Origin: Margaritispora aquatica
Lineage: Eukaryota; Ascomycota; Leotiomycetes; Helotiales; Discinellaceae
Assembly: GCA_007644065.1 (NCBI GenBank)
Contig: VJWN01000018.1
Span: 62,001 to 126,000, forward strand
Direction of reading: 5' to 3'
Length of the DNA: 64,000 bases
Below are positions 37,828-50,343 of the stretch, in pieces (within the stretch, counting starts at the first letter, position 1; every line of letters starts with the position of its first letter). A program made the position numbers and the translations under genes. Under the pieces are notes generated by a model. It had not been told where the DNA came from. It was given only the letters and a program-made list of their open reading frames with translations, and searched no databases.

Positions 37828-38617
37828 TCATTGCCGCTCCTTGACATAGTGGGATCTCTTCAGTGCCTGCAAGTCATACTCAGGTCCAATATCCTGAAGT
37901 TCATCCGCTACCACGACTAGCATTTCGAATTCCATCTCCGCTGGGACCTTGTCGTGCATCTCTCTGATATCCACTCCCTCCGAGTAGGCCAAGCAGTAAT
38001 CGACGAAGAAGTTCCGCAGCGGGTTGTCCTCCCTCGTCGCACGCCAGATCCAGTCGTAGTGCTCATATCCCACGTCCTCCCAGCGCTGCATGATAGCTGC
38101 GAGCGCATCAATGACTTGGTTCTGCAGATATCTGACTTGGTACTTGTCCGCGAAGATCCACAAGCCGATCAGTGCTCCCATATCCGCGCTGAAGTCGGCG
38201 AAGGAAGGATCGTCAACGTCTTTGTCGAGCATCTTCATGTCCAGTTCTTGCGTGTACATCCACTCCATGAAGAGGCCAAAGACATCGGGTGATTCATCGG
38301 GGATCTCGTATCGGTTGCTCTTGGCTTCTTGGGAGAGGTGCTTGAGTTCTGCTTGGAGGACTGGCGAGAAGTGAGACACGATGTCTTTATGAAGATAGAA
38401 CTTTTGGACGGGCTCATCTCCGATCACAAAGAGTGTGAAGAGAGAGCCAGTCCTGTAAAAGGTTAGTGGTTTTTATATCTTTATTCCTGTTGAAATAGAC
38501 TTACGGAAGAACAACGGGGTCGGTGGATCGGCTGAGGTCATGGACAGCCTGGTACAATTTATCGATCTGCTCCTGTTTGTAGTGGGGAATGGGAGGATGG
38601 AGTGGCGCGGAAGACAT
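37828..38617 (-). CDS. BTB/POZ-domain protein
   Basis: Exons 38617-38505 and 38452-37828 (minus strand) give 245 residues; the intron carries CCACTAACCTTTTACAG at its 3' end. After a 40-residue leader, the segment LFVIGDEPVQKFYLHKDIVS, followed by SPVLQAEL, ESPDVFGLFMEWMYT and LWIFADKYQV, is the usual BTB order: a strand, an HKxxLxxxSxxF-type helix, then the C-terminal helices. Fungal BTB proteins of this length are very numerous. They dimerise and often act as adaptors for cullin-3 ubiquitin ligases, but no second domain is present to tell a substrate. The C-terminal helical part (about 150-245) contains WRATREDNPLRNFFVDYC and is probably the BACK-like continuation. Confidence 0.88.
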
Positions 38618-39730
38618 CTTGGCAACTCTATTAGGATGTTAGAACTTTAGTAACTATTAGTTAAATTGGAGAGTGACATACACTGCTATTGAGCAATGCG
38701 ATGGAGAGAGATATTGGTGGATGAGAAAGGATTTCGCGTGCATTGACAATTTAAGGACGTTGTATCTGGCGAACCCTTCGTGCACATCGGCAACGCAAAT
38801 GGGTGCAGTGTCGCAATATATACCAAGATGAGTGACACTAGGTGGTGATTGTTAAGGATAGAACAAGTTGGTTCTATAGCTCGAGGGGGACATGTACGCT
38901 TGCCAGTAGTGACTTTGAAGGCATTCGCTTAAATCTTGAGAACAGTATTTCAAGACTAGCCCTGTTGGAACTGAAGCATATGAAATAGCCCCGGGTCATT
39001 TAAGATCAGTCTAAAGTGTACAAATTACTAAGGTGGTATATGGATTTGATAACCAAAATAAGTGTTTTATATCTTTTCTAGTTGTCTGATCAACAACCTT
39101 CTCACGTAATTTTACCAACAACAGACATATATGATTCTTATACAAAGGGGCTATTTACTTGAGTATATCAGCTAATAATTTCGTTTTTATTGTCCATCTA
39201 GGATATGAATTTAATTGAAAGGAGGTCATAAAATAAGCGAGATAATCAAGGTGACAACACAACAAAACCTATACTTTATAGTAATAAAAAGAATTAAATG
39301 TGGACGCAAGTAAAATCTACATCAAGATTGAAGCATAGTATTGTTTTTTCATAACTAAGACATAGTTTAAGGAGACGTATCAATATATTATAAGCGCCAG
39401 TTGAAGTTCAAAAACTAGCTATCCTTATATTAGTGCTTAGAGAAAGGTAAGTTACTATAACACACTCCTCTCTCTCTCTCTTTTCTCCTTTTTTGGTCTC
39501 CACTAAAATGTATTATAGAAACAACGAGGGAGAAGAAGATAAGGAAAGGAATAGAGAGTTACCGCAGTAAAACGAGATAGAGCAAGCTTTATTCGCAAAG
39601 CTAGGAAATTCTTGTATTAAGTGCCCAGGTCCGTTTAGTCAAGTCTTCGCATCAAGAGTCTGATTCATCGCCGATTGGAGTCTCTTCCTCTACGTTAACG
39701 CCGATCAGCGACGACGTCGAGGATAAAGAA
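38618..39730. other. A+T-rich intergenic stretch
   Basis: No gene seen. The promoter side of the BTB gene comes first; from about 38,930 the sequence becomes A+T-rich with many TATA/TTATA runs and a CT microsatellite at about 39467-39482. It is compositionally like the decay zone on the other side of the dynamin gene. Confidence 0.5.
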
Positions 39731-42076
39731 TCAGAAGACGCCGACCGCCTGACAACCGGGAGCACTAGATACCTGGATTAGCCACAGTCTTTGCTCAAGA
39801 ATGATGGACTGACCAGAGGCTACACGCAAGGCATACTGCTTGCAAATATTATTCCCAGCCTCCAGAGCCTTGAGCCTCCCCGTAATTTCTCGTCGTCGCA
39901 ACCTCTTATCATCTGTCTCTGATGCGATTTTCTTCACGAGCTCTGGATCCATCGCAAACACTGACTTTGGACAAAACATCGATGGAAGGCGGGAAACGAT
40001 AATTGCGCGGACGACGAGGTTTGGCACATTATCGATAAATAGCTTCAGTGCAACCTAGTTTGAAAGCCATTTAGTAACGTGCTGAGGGGCACTTTGGGTT
40101 TGGAATTACCTTGTAGAATGCCTGCATTGCATTGAATGTTGATTCAGCAGCCGCAAGGTCCATATCAGCCTGCGAATCCTGCCGCAGTAGGCTTACGAGG
40201 CACGGAATATCGTCTTCGGTCATCTCGCCATGCCGCTGGAATGCTTCCATAAGCACCTCACTAATCCTGGCCTCAGATCCATTGCGTTGTAGAACGTTGT
40301 AATGATCTATAAAGTAGTGGTTTCGTGTCTCGGGGTGTTCTTTGTGAACCGCCATGAGCTCGTTAAGCTTATCGTATGCCGAATTCAGCCTTTGATCCAT
40401 GAGGGGATCGAGCAGGTGCCGTAGAAGCGCATCACTGACTGAGGTGTCCGTCAAGTGCTGCAGGGCCTGTTCCACGAAACTCTTCGTTATGTTCCAAACA
40501 TCTTCAATATATTGACGTGCCAAGCCTTCCCAGGGCTGGCTATATTCACGGAAGACTTCGCCGACTAGAAGTGGGTTTGGAAGACCTGGCAGCTTAATAA
40601 TGTTAGTATACACAGTGGTACCCTAAAGAGTTCGTACTTCACGACCGCGACTTTTCTTCAACAACTTGCACACTTCTTCCACAGCGTCTGCTCGAGTCCG
40701 GTGACGTTTCTTTTTGATCGCACCCTCTGTAATCTTCCACCGGGCCCCTTCCGTTCGAATCTCTTCTTCAAATTCGACTCCTCTATTCGCAACCATAGCT
40801 GAGAGGCGCCGGTCAAACAGAGCCTGGTCTGCAAAAAACTGATGCTCGTAGTCACCTTTGGTAGCTGCATCACAAAGCGACTGGAAATCGTCACTCAAAT
40901 CGACGAGAAAGTTTTTTTGATCGTCTGGAGTTGTCCGAGCCGGGCCTAGTCTGTCCAAGTTCTGCCGGCAGCTCGCAATACCAGTCTCAATATCCTCGAT
41001 CAATCGTGGAAGTTCAGTCTTGATCTGGTCAAATAGCACAGCACTCAGCCGCTGGCGTAGATGCGCAATCCCCAGATTTGTGGCGGAAAGGGATCGAAAG
41101 TTACTTTCAGTCAAAAACTTTGTCTCGACGTCGTCTCTCACTTGGTCCTTATCACCAGAGTCAAGATTTCTAACAACATGCCAACCCAGGTTGAACTCGA
41201 CTTGTTCATTCCTCGCAAGGCTTAAGAAAATCTTCTCGCCCTCACTGCCGCTCACGAGTTGGTCAGGCTTCGTAATCACGCCAAGGGTTCGCAGGCCGTG
41301 AGAGTCTACTTCTCGAGCCCGCTTAAGGACCTGCCTGTTATCAGCTACTGCTCCACTAAGGCTGGGTATATAGACCAAATAGTCATACTATTTGGTTTGG
41401 GAAGTCATTCTTAGCAGACACTACTGCGAGAATGATACTCCTTGGATTCGCCATATACTTAGCAACAAGATTCGTGACCAGCTCAACGTCATGTTCGGTC
41501 TGATGTTTATTATGTGAATGGATTAAACCAGGGAGATCGACGATCGTGAGTTGCGGTTGCGTTGGTCCAGAGATCTCAACTCGGAGAATGTCTTCTGTAA
41601 ATGCGTTCGCACCAACTGATAGGAGACCCATAACATCTTTGGCCTGTTCAAAGAGGGTAACGAAGTCATTGAGGGAAGAAACCTCGTGTCGGAACTGATA
41701 CAGTCTACCTTGATCGGCTGATGAGCGACTTTTCCCCGGCACCTACATTATTTATGTAAGTATTAAGCACTTGACGAAGTTGAAGAGTTGAGCAGCATAC
41801 TAAAGAGACTTTGATCTCTGAGTTGGAAGCCCGTCGCAAGATAACCTCGGTGGCAAATCTCGTGCAGAGATTGTCCTTTCGTGGGAATGGAACTCCCGAA
41901 ATTGCTTCGAGAAGCGAACTCTTTCCACTTGATTGATCTCCACAAACGATTAGCTGAGGCAGGGCCGTAAATTCACTCAATCCTTCGGCACGAAGAGAAT
42001 CAACTAAATCAAGAAGCTCAATCTGTTCAGCTGTTCGTAGGCTGGCCATGGAATGCAGTCCAGGAATAGCCGCCAT
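39731..42076 (-). CDS. Dynamin-superfamily large GTPase (fungal Mx/dynamin-like)
   Basis: Exons 42076-41801, 41742-41389, 41330-40638, 40592-40110 and 40054-39731 give about 709 residues, all junctions in phase 0. The GTPase domain shows G1 GDQSSGKSS (46-54), the G2 Thr region in LCTRFATEV, G3 DLPG (161-164) and G4 TKPD (230-233). The middle/stalk part carries RGRELPGLPNP, and the C-terminal part (AMDPELVKKIASETDDKRLRRREI) matches the GTPase effector domain. No PH domain or transmembrane segment is visible, which places it with Mx/Vps1-type proteins rather than classical dynamin. Such fungal paralogs outside Vps1/Dnm1 are common, of mostly unknown role, and sit often in variable gene regions. 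The last 15 residues come from reading through a GTATCT site and are uncertain. Confidence 0.9.
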
Positions 42077-43628
42077 AATGTATCGATCAAATCAACGGAG
42101 AACGTCGAAAGAAAGTTTAAGAACAGAAAGATTGCCTAAGGTAATTATTACCTGAAGTACTCTTTAAGCTTTATAATCTTCAACAACATCTCGAGGTCGG
42201 TCGTATTTAGATATTTGAAAATGTTCTAAGCCCTGCGGATTTGAGAGACTTTCTTGATTCGCTTGCAGGGCAAGAAGTTCAAGGTGTGGTAGTACGAGAT
42301 CAGGAGTGAAGGACGGCGGCTGAGATTGAGCAAATAGGAAGAAAGCCTTAGCCCTTCGCACACCCGAGGAGTTGAGATGGTTTCTTTTTGGTTGGGTATC
42401 ATTGAGACACATCGCTTCTCGCAGCTCCTGTACAGCGACGAGTACACGAGGAAGGCGCTAGTCACCAGTCACAAATCTCCCAAATAGCTAGAATTAGGTA
42501 TATTTGAAGACGTGGGTGTGCCATGACTAATTCTTGTCCGTTTGGAAGTTGAGTACCTAGTGAGTAAAAGACTGATAGCTATTTGAAGGTCATGTGACAT
42601 CAGTGCATCACTTGAGGTAACGTAGGTAGGTAAAGGCAGGTACCTCAAGCCGAGAATTATTTTTAATATCTTGATCTTAATAAAATAATGAGATTGACGC
42701 TATTATATAGCGTCGAGAGCTAGATGCTTATAGAACTCTCTTCAGACTCTCTAATAGACGTCTATTTCATCGTTCACTATATCACGTGATCTACCTTCGT
42801 TCAATGCCACTCGAGGTTTGTTGCATATTGCAGTTTACTCGATGCTTAGCTTTGACATTACCTAGTATCTTTTATAAGTACCATTACCCCAGGTATTACG
42901 TTCTCCGATGCTAAGTACCATTCAGAAGAAAGAATTGGAGAGTGGAGACGGATTTATTGGACTTTGATTGTAGTCCTAAGCCTATATTAAGCGAGCATTC
43001 AGCATATATACAGTCCATTCCAACGACTGAGGTGAGAGGCACTTCAATACACCAGATCTTGCTCTAATGTACCTTTGACAACTAATCTTCCTGATTATCT
43101 CTTTAGGATAGTTTTGCATCAATCTGCATATCAACCTCGAACTGACGCTCAAGATTATTCATCAATTACTCTCAAGTCCATTCAACTTCAATGGCGTCCG
43201 CGAGGCCGTGGAGTATCTTGGGTAGCCCCTCCTATCTCTCATTAGTACCTTCCTCTTGTCTTTAAAACAAGCAACAATCAACCTACCACGTAGTCTAGTA
43301 CCTACTCTTCACTACCGGAAGACTCGATGAACGTTGTCGTAAACAATACAGTATAAGCTTTACCCTTCTTTTCAAAGTCTTTATCTAGTACAGAGTTAAT
43401 CTCTAGCTTGTAGCATGGATTTTTAGGAATTTTCCATGTTTCTTCTCTGTCCAGTACGGCCTTCGTTTGCTCGTAGATATCCTATTTACTGCGATCATAA
43501 TCCAGAAGTTTTTCGAGTGCTTTCTCACACTAAGCAATAGATATAAATCCGCGACGTGGACGCCAGATACTCTACATCTCGTCCATCTCGGGAAGTAGCC
43601 TACTAACGTTAGTGACTAGCGGCTCTAC
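42077..43628. other. Gene-free stretch entering the A+T-rich decay zone
   Basis: The first 150 bases should be the leader of the dynamin gene. The rest shows no supported coding region; from about 42,600 on it is rich in TA dinucleotides and short stop-filled frames. The area around 43,100-43,600 has pieces of higher complexity that may be remains of genes or transposons, but I could not assign them. Confidence 0.45.
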
Positions 43629-44276
43629 TCCCTACGGAAGCAGGTTCGTCATATATTATAACCAAGCTTACTATAACCAACGGCGGTCTCGTTATAATAT
43701 ATAGTAACTCGGTTTAGAGTATAACGAAGCTTTGTAAGTAGATTTTTACTTCGTTATAACTAATAGTAGGAATCACTATACTACTAATCTTATAGTATAT
43801 CTTACGATACTTTATAACGGCTTCGTTATATAGTATAGATATACGTATAGACATCGTATCCGGATCCTTCTTATAATATAAAACAGACCGTACCCGGATA
43901 TTTTGCCACCGTAGAAACCTTATTCCCCTCATTCCCCTCATTCCTCATTCTCTTTCCTCACTCTCCTTCGTTCTCTTATAGACAGCAAATCCAAAGGTAG
44001 GTCAGGAGCAGATCTAGAGGCAGTATATAGATTCTTAGATAGATTCGTAGATTCCTAGGGTTTTAAACTTACTATAAGAGTCGTTATTTTTGATGGCGAT
44101 ACCGTTATAAAATATAACTAGGAGATATAACGAAGTCCGAAAAGTAGCTATAAAAAAGTCGAATTTCGTTAGAACTAATAGTAAGCGCCGTTATAAATCA
44201 TTAAAACTCCCGTTTTTTTATAACGATCGTAATAGTAATATTTCTATATATTATAACGAACCTACTTCTGTAGGGA
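43629..44276. mobile_element. Non-autonomous inverted-repeat element (MITE-like), 648 bp
   Basis: The two ends are inverted copies of each other. Left end: TCCCTACGGAAGCAGGTTCG (43629-43648). Right end, read on the minus strand from 44276: TCCCTACAGAAGTAGGTTCG. The match continues as TCATATATTATA versus TTATAATATATA. The mismatches in the first 25 bases are all transitions. TA dinucleotides lie just outside both ends, compatible with a TA target duplication as in Tc1/mariner elements, though the offset differs by one base. The interior is very A+T-rich, repeats TTATAAC and TCGTTA(T/G)AACTAATAGTA motifs (about 43750 and 44167), and codes for nothing recognisable. It is best read as a transposase-less, mutated element. 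Confidence 0.78.
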
Positions 44277-44580
44277 CTTATAAGAATACTGACTTGCGAG
44301 CTTATTGCTCTCCTTGATCGCCACCTAAAATATCCTCATCTTTGCTAGAAGATCTACATACTTGCTATTGAGCAGATCCGACAGCCGACTTTTCTTCAAT
44401 AACACCTATAGTTATATTAATCTACGAGAGATCAAAATATTCTTGGGGGGAGCAGAGCAGATTTAAATTCCCCCCAGATACAAGAGAAAAATCTCATTAA
44501 AACTCTCGTAGAAGATAGAGACAATTTTAGAGGTGCAAAGCTGGAAAAAACCAAATATAACAGCATAGTTTCTCAAGCAG
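44277..44580. other. Short unassigned stretch with a G6/C6 hairpin
   Basis: No gene is visible. TTGGGGGGAG and ATTCCCCCCA at about 44444-44478 could pair as an 8-9 bp stem. It lies between the inverted-repeat element and a coding remnant. Confidence 0.4.
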
Positions 44581-45006
44581 AAGATTTAAATTGAGTTTTC
44601 AGCCAAATTGAACGTGGATGCCCTAATCTGGGAATCCAAGATCAAGACACTACAGACAGAGCGGGACTTGGTGCACAGCAATATTACCCATATAACCAAT
44701 TCAGCTCACAAACTGGAGGAAGACACTGAGAATCTCTTGCCTACTCGTGTAGTCTTATCTAAGCATGTTCTCCATATTTTTGACTAGGGAACTCGATTTA
44801 CTCATCACCCCGGTTTGTTTGATGCCTTGCAAGAAGTTGTCACTGAACTTCAAAATGCCAATGACCGGAACGCTGAAGATCTAGATGCCGATATCAAGGA
44901 GCTTGCTGTATGTCTGTACTTTAAGAATGCCTTTTTGGCGAAGTAAAAGCCTCAATCTACACTAGGACACTGTTATGAGAAGCTTCTAGAGTAGTTGGGA
45001 CTAGAA
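44581..45006 (+). pseudogene. Broken coding remnant of unknown family
   Basis: One frame from about 44602 reads through about 130 codons of compositionally sensible, charged, coiled-coil-like protein (for example KIKTLQTERDLVHSN and HKLEEDTENLLPT), interrupted by stops at about 44787-44789, 44944-44946 and 44993-44995, with more sense sequence on either side (ALQEVVTELQNANDRNAEDL; CYEKLLE). A real gene was probably present and has decayed. Each stop (TAG, TAA, TAG) could arise from CAG/CAA or TGG by C-to-T or G-to-A change, as RIP would do. The family could not be identified. Confidence 0.45.
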
Positions 45007-46849
45007 AGTGGGAATTATGATAAAAAGCCGTCAATTTGACAGCGACACCTGACCATAAATATCTGTCATCGCGGCTCTGCTGTAGTTATTTCATTTCATT
45101 TGGCTATTTGTCTTAATTCCCATCATCTGTATGTAGAGGCCAATCACTCCGGGTAACCTGTGGCCCGAAATATTACATGGAAATAAAGCTTCACGGGCCG
45201 AAAAAACAATAATATCTGCTTCCAATCACCTGAATTCTACTCACTAACCTTGCTCAGAAATACTGACTAACTAGAACAACTCTGTGGAATGGAATAAAAA
45301 CTTCTCATATCAATCATAGTCACAAGACGTTTGCGGCTGCCACCAATCCTTAATGCCAAAATATGATTTCCTGCAGACAAGCCACCGCGAATCATCTCAA
45401 CTGAAAGCGGTCTAGGTTTGTTTATTGGTTGATGTAGAGACACGAATTAAGTATAGACTGTCGTATGCAACGGAGCACATTTAAGGATGTTGACCAGGCT
45501 AGACTTGCATTGGAGACTGAAATCGGCTCAACTTTTCCCTTCCGTACACCACAAGTTCTCCACCTTGCATTAACGAGTTTCTGCACGCAATTCGTGGTTA
45601 TTGTTTCAGCAACACAATGGAGGCAGGGTGTTGGGCATTTAAACAGTCTATCAACAACAACAAAAACCAGTTTGAGTTTGCGACTCTGGGAGTGAATAAT
45701 AATACATGTGCCATTAAATGGGGAGCGCACTGGTTCGTTGAAGGTGCTGCGTGTTGCATATTGTTCATGTTAGGTACAATGGCTTTACTGAGGTTATAAA
45801 ATTCTAGATGTCACAGTAGTAAAAGGTGATATCACACAAAGACTCCTTTTCAGCCGTCCACAATCGTCTAGCGGCTCATCGAAAGTGATTCTTTCAATAA
45901 ACGGTGTAGATCAATGTGGAGCAAACTCACATGTACGTTCACCGCCTTGAAAAAGTGGCAACATGCATCGATACCTTTATCTATGCACTGAAATTGATCT
46001 ATTGGAAAAGATCAGCATTCTCAGCTCAGATATAATCAGCCAAAGAGGGGTAACGTGGGCTTAGAGTCAAATTGCTACATCTTTTGAATGGCAACTATCA
46101 TCCCTACTGACATATCACATACCGTTCGTCGACAGGTGTGGTGGTCTACCGAAATCGGTTTCCCATACAACTACCGTAAGTGGTTCAGAGACCAGCTGCC
46201 ACAGCCAAGTTGAGATGTTTGTTGTCAAGGTTGTGATACAGCGAGAATTGCGCCCTAGGCTAGATTTGTATGGAGGTACAGCAACTTTTCGAAGGACGAA
46301 CCTGATCTTGATGCAGGCACTAGCTTCTGATTTGAGGTTTAAACCAATTCGCTTGTAGATCTATGTAGTGTCACCCGCCGCGTCCCGAGCCGAGCCGAGA
46401 TGAGCTGGATCCTTCTGATAGTCTGAGGCCGCTTTGAAGTCAAACATGACACGAGTTTGTGGGGTGAGGAAAGCCACCATATCAGAGAAGCTACGTAGGG
46501 GCTTGCTCATTTACCGAGAGCAGATCATACCTCCATAGAGCTTTTATGCTTTGGACCTCGATATCCGATGCACAAAGGCATAAATGGAAAATGGAGGACA
46601 TCTAAGACTCAACTTTGGAAGCGCCACTGCCAGAAACAGAGCTGAAACATAAGATTTTATCATCACCACATATCCTCTGTAGCTAGGCGAGAGTTCACAT
46701 TTAACATTACATAAAGCGGCAATCTCGGAACGTCTGCACACACCTCAGGAGATAAGCTGTGCAGCTATTTGTACAGTGTTCTTGATCAGGGTTCAACCTG
46801 AATCTTATATCCTGCTCTTATTTTAACCTTTCTTTGCAAGAGATTTTCT
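45007..46849. other. Gene-free stretch of the decay zone
   Basis: No supported gene in 1.8 kb. Frames up to about 100 codons overlap on both strands. The final 50 bases form the plausible leader of the subtilase sequence that follows. Confidence 0.45.
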
Positions 46850-48570
46850 ATGTCGACAGCCGGGCTTCCCCCAGGGGCTCAAGCCCTACCAAAAAAGCCT
46901 ACCGGAATGGAACGAAAAGACTCATATATTGTCGTACTGTCACCGACATTGAAGGAGTCCGAACGAAAGGCGCACATGGATTTTGTATTTCAGACATGCG
47001 AACGGCAGACTGTCCCTAGCACTCGCGGTCCAGCTCAAGTCCAACGTGTGATTCGCATTCCGCCGAATAGTGAGAAGCCAGATGTGTTTATGTATTTTGG
47101 AATGTTCAATACAACCATCGAGCAGAAAATTAAGGGAAGAGGATCTGAAGTAAGCACTCTATATTTCGATATCACTGCCTCTAACATTCAGAAGGTCAAT
47201 TCAATCGCACTCGAGAGAGTCGGAAGGCTGCTGGGCGAAAAGACGACAAGCCTCGCAACCGCAACATGGGGCCTGTCTTGTATCTCGCAACCTCCTCTTG
47301 CTTTTGATAAATTAAATAAAGACGGTGCGAGTGAGAGAGAAGCAGCTAAAAAGAATGGGAATTTTTTGAATTACTCATATAACTGCATTTCTTCAGAAGG
47401 TAAAGGAACTACAGTCTATGTCTTGGATTGCGGATACGCTGGCCACGATTGGGTGAATGCTTTCCGATACGCTATCACAGAGCTTTTATTGATTTTTTCA
47501 ACCAACAGCTTAAGCAGAATGAGATTGATGGATCTCGGATCAAGCACTACGTCGTCTCAGATGTGGTGAAGCGGTTAGAAAAGGACAAAAAAGAATTGGC
47601 AGCTTGCAAGTGCAGCCGAACAGTAGTTCTGTTCCATTCAACGAGCGCTTCCAATGGAAACACATCAGGATGAGCTGGATACTGATCCAAGGAAAAAAAT
47701 CCATGGGACCAATGTCGCACTCCTTGCTGCTGGTAAAACCAGAGGCGCCGCACCAAAATGTAACGTTGTGACCATTGATGTCAGAACGTTCGGAACCGGC
47801 CACGATGCTGCTTCATTCTACGTAGGACTTAAGACAATTGAAATCTCTGGGAAGGATGCTTGTTAGTGGATCTACGAGAAACAAACTCTCGAGGCATTTT
47901 GGATACTCATGGCACTGCAGGTGAATGATAAAAGACGGTCTGTAGTCAATTGCTCATACGAAATTCCGCTGATCGAATCCCAAACCGCCATCAATCCTGA
48001 TGGCGCGTGGTGCACAATTAGCGCAGCAATTAAGCAAGGAATTTGCGTTGTGGCGGCTGCTGGAAATTCCCCGGTACAATCAAAACTTAGTTATGCTCTC
48101 CGTCCCTAATTAACACATTTTCTTGCAGATCGATGTAGCGGGGAGTCAAACACTCCCTCAAGCCGTTGAAGGAGTACTTTGTGTCGGCGCCATCGGGAAA
48201 GATCGCAAGCGAGCTGATTTCTCAGCGTGGGGAACCAGTATGTACCGGACGTAAATGCCTGTCCTACTTCGCTTATTATTTTGTAGATGTTATTTATGCG
48301 CCTGGTACGGAAATCCCCATGTATCTCAGTCCCCAGGCACCATATGGCCGCGAGAAAGAAGGAACATCTTTTTGTAAGCTAGACTTTGAGATAACTGATC
48401 GGTATTACACTAACTCAAGTCTAGCGGCACCGATCGTAAGCGGCGTGATAGCTTGCCTTATGGGTCAAGATTCTACCCTCGATACTCCTACTAAAGTGAG
48501 GGCAAAGCTGTTAACGTTGATTAAAAAGTACGCAGGTCTTGGTGTTCTTGAATATGAAGACGGCTCCTAA
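46850..48570 (+). pseudogene. Subtilisin-like serine protease (S8) gene, multiply disrupted
   Basis: Reading from ATG 46850, an inhibitor-I9-like prodomain (DSYIVVLSP...) precedes a subtilase domain. The Asp motif is VYVLDCG (usually VYVIDTG), the His motif IHGTNVALLAAG, and the oxyanion Asn motif VVAAAGNS. The Ser region SSLAAPIVSGVIA (usually GTSMASPHVAG) is altered. Frame breaks occur near 47480-47490 and near 47648-47660, and an in-frame TAG lies at 47864-47866. True introns are visible at about 48074-48128 and 48238-48286, and one near 48376 appears no longer to splice in frame. The gene is therefore a decayed relic. It sits within the A+T-rich zone next to the inverted-repeat element and has no signal peptide. 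Confidence 0.8.
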
Positions 48571-50343
48571 TTCGTGTGAAAAACTATGGGGCTGGTGAGG
48601 TGTCTTCTGGACATGTCGATTGATAGGCGAGGCTAGAAGTAGATCAAGCCGATGAATGCTGACTTGGGTAATGAGAGAACGGTATGAACTGACAGAGAGT
48701 GCTTAATCATGACCAATGATGATGTAATCTTAGTGAAAGCAATAGCCAGTACCAGTGACAGAAGTGTGGGTCGTCTTTCTCTTGCTTCGCAAGACTCACC
48801 GATGGGTTCTCTGTGCGCCTTAGTTCTAATACTCGAGCTGTGATATAGAATTCGGAGGATTACAAACGGTATGGAGATTTCCGGTCAGCAAAGGCTGCTA
48901 TCTCTATTCTATAAAAATTCTTTTTCTTTTCCTTTAGTTTTAAGATATAAGGTTGTGCAAGCGGTGTTGGCAAGGAGAAATGCGTTGGTACTGCCGGCTC
49001 ACATGGCGAAGTTTTTGCACGTGACGGGGATGTCTTGGGGCTATGTTAGATGGTTGACTTGGTACTTTTTCAGGCTTGATAATTTTGTTTTCATCTTATA
49101 TCGTAAAGACAAAGGAACAAAAGTGCGTGCGATAGTCTCGGTTGTGGATTGGCAAAGTGAAATCGAAATTTAAGATCATGGAAGGAACTTGAAGGTTGAA
49201 ATTTGACGAAAATTTCTTGGAATCTGGTGAGATAGATATGGGCTCATTCAACCAAATTGTCGTTTGGAGTGTGAATTTTGTATGTAAACTCGAATCATGC
49301 CCCTCCCTGGTTATCGGATCAAGTGGGGTGTCATGGATAATCCTTCTGCCCAAATTTAAGCGAGTATAATTCCCCATCTCAATATTCTACTGTCAACTTC
49401 AGCGACAAAAGATATGGAGATGGCAGCGACTGTACATTAGTAGAAGAGCGATCTTGACTGTTATCAAAGGAGTGGCCACAGTCAACGCGTCAAACTAATA
49501 TTTTTCTTGCCTTTCTCCCTCATTAAGAGATTTTGAGCGAGTTCAGACTTTTACTTGGCCCAGAATTCTGTTAGGCTTTGTCTTGCGCGCCTTTGAGCTT
49601 AAATTAGATTTGAGTTTCAAGGTTTCTATCCGTAGGGGTGGGGAAGTGAAGGGGGTCATTGGTGTGGGTTGAGAAGAGAACTCTTTATTCCTAAATTTCG
49701 AAATTTAGCTTGCGTGGATCCAGAATCAGTGATCAAATCCCTAGCAAGAAATATAAGTCATTTGTGGGCTTTAAAAACGTGAAAGATCCTATAGTCCAAT
49801 TGAATGTAATCAATCTCGGGAAAAGAAAGAGTTTAAGATTTACTAGGTTTGAAAATCTTGTATTTTGTGTGTTGCCACACATCTGTAGACCTTGTCGTTG
49901 TCAAGTTGGGGAGAGGCGTTGTCGCTCAATACTGGCGGTGAGGTTTCGATTGGGGGAAAAATTTGTACAGAGAATACCTTTAGAGGTTGAGGAAGTGCTG
50001 GTGGAGGTTGTGATTCAGTCTGCTGGTCTGAGAATTCGAAATGGAGGTTGATGAGGGCTTTAAATAGGCCGCTGATTTTAGATCGAAAAAAAAGAGCACA
50101 GAGCATAAAGTAGAATTGAGTCTTGCTTTATTAAGCGAGAGCATATATACCAAGTTGAGTAAATTCGACTAAAAATAAGCACTTATTATTATTTGTAGTC
50201 TTGCTCAATAGCATTTGATATTGTAAAATAGTATTGAAATGTTGATTTTAAAAGCTACCATCAATTAACACCCAAATCCTTCCAAGCCCATCATAAAGAT
50301 CATAAAAATCATTAACTATAGACTCTTCGTTGACAAGCAATCT
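48571..50343. other. Intergenic stretch
   Basis: No supported gene in 1.8 kb between the subtilase relic and the 3' end of the repeat-protein gene. Open frames below about 115 codons overlap. The composition is A+T-rich with runs such as TTCTTTTTCTTTTCC. Confidence 0.5.
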
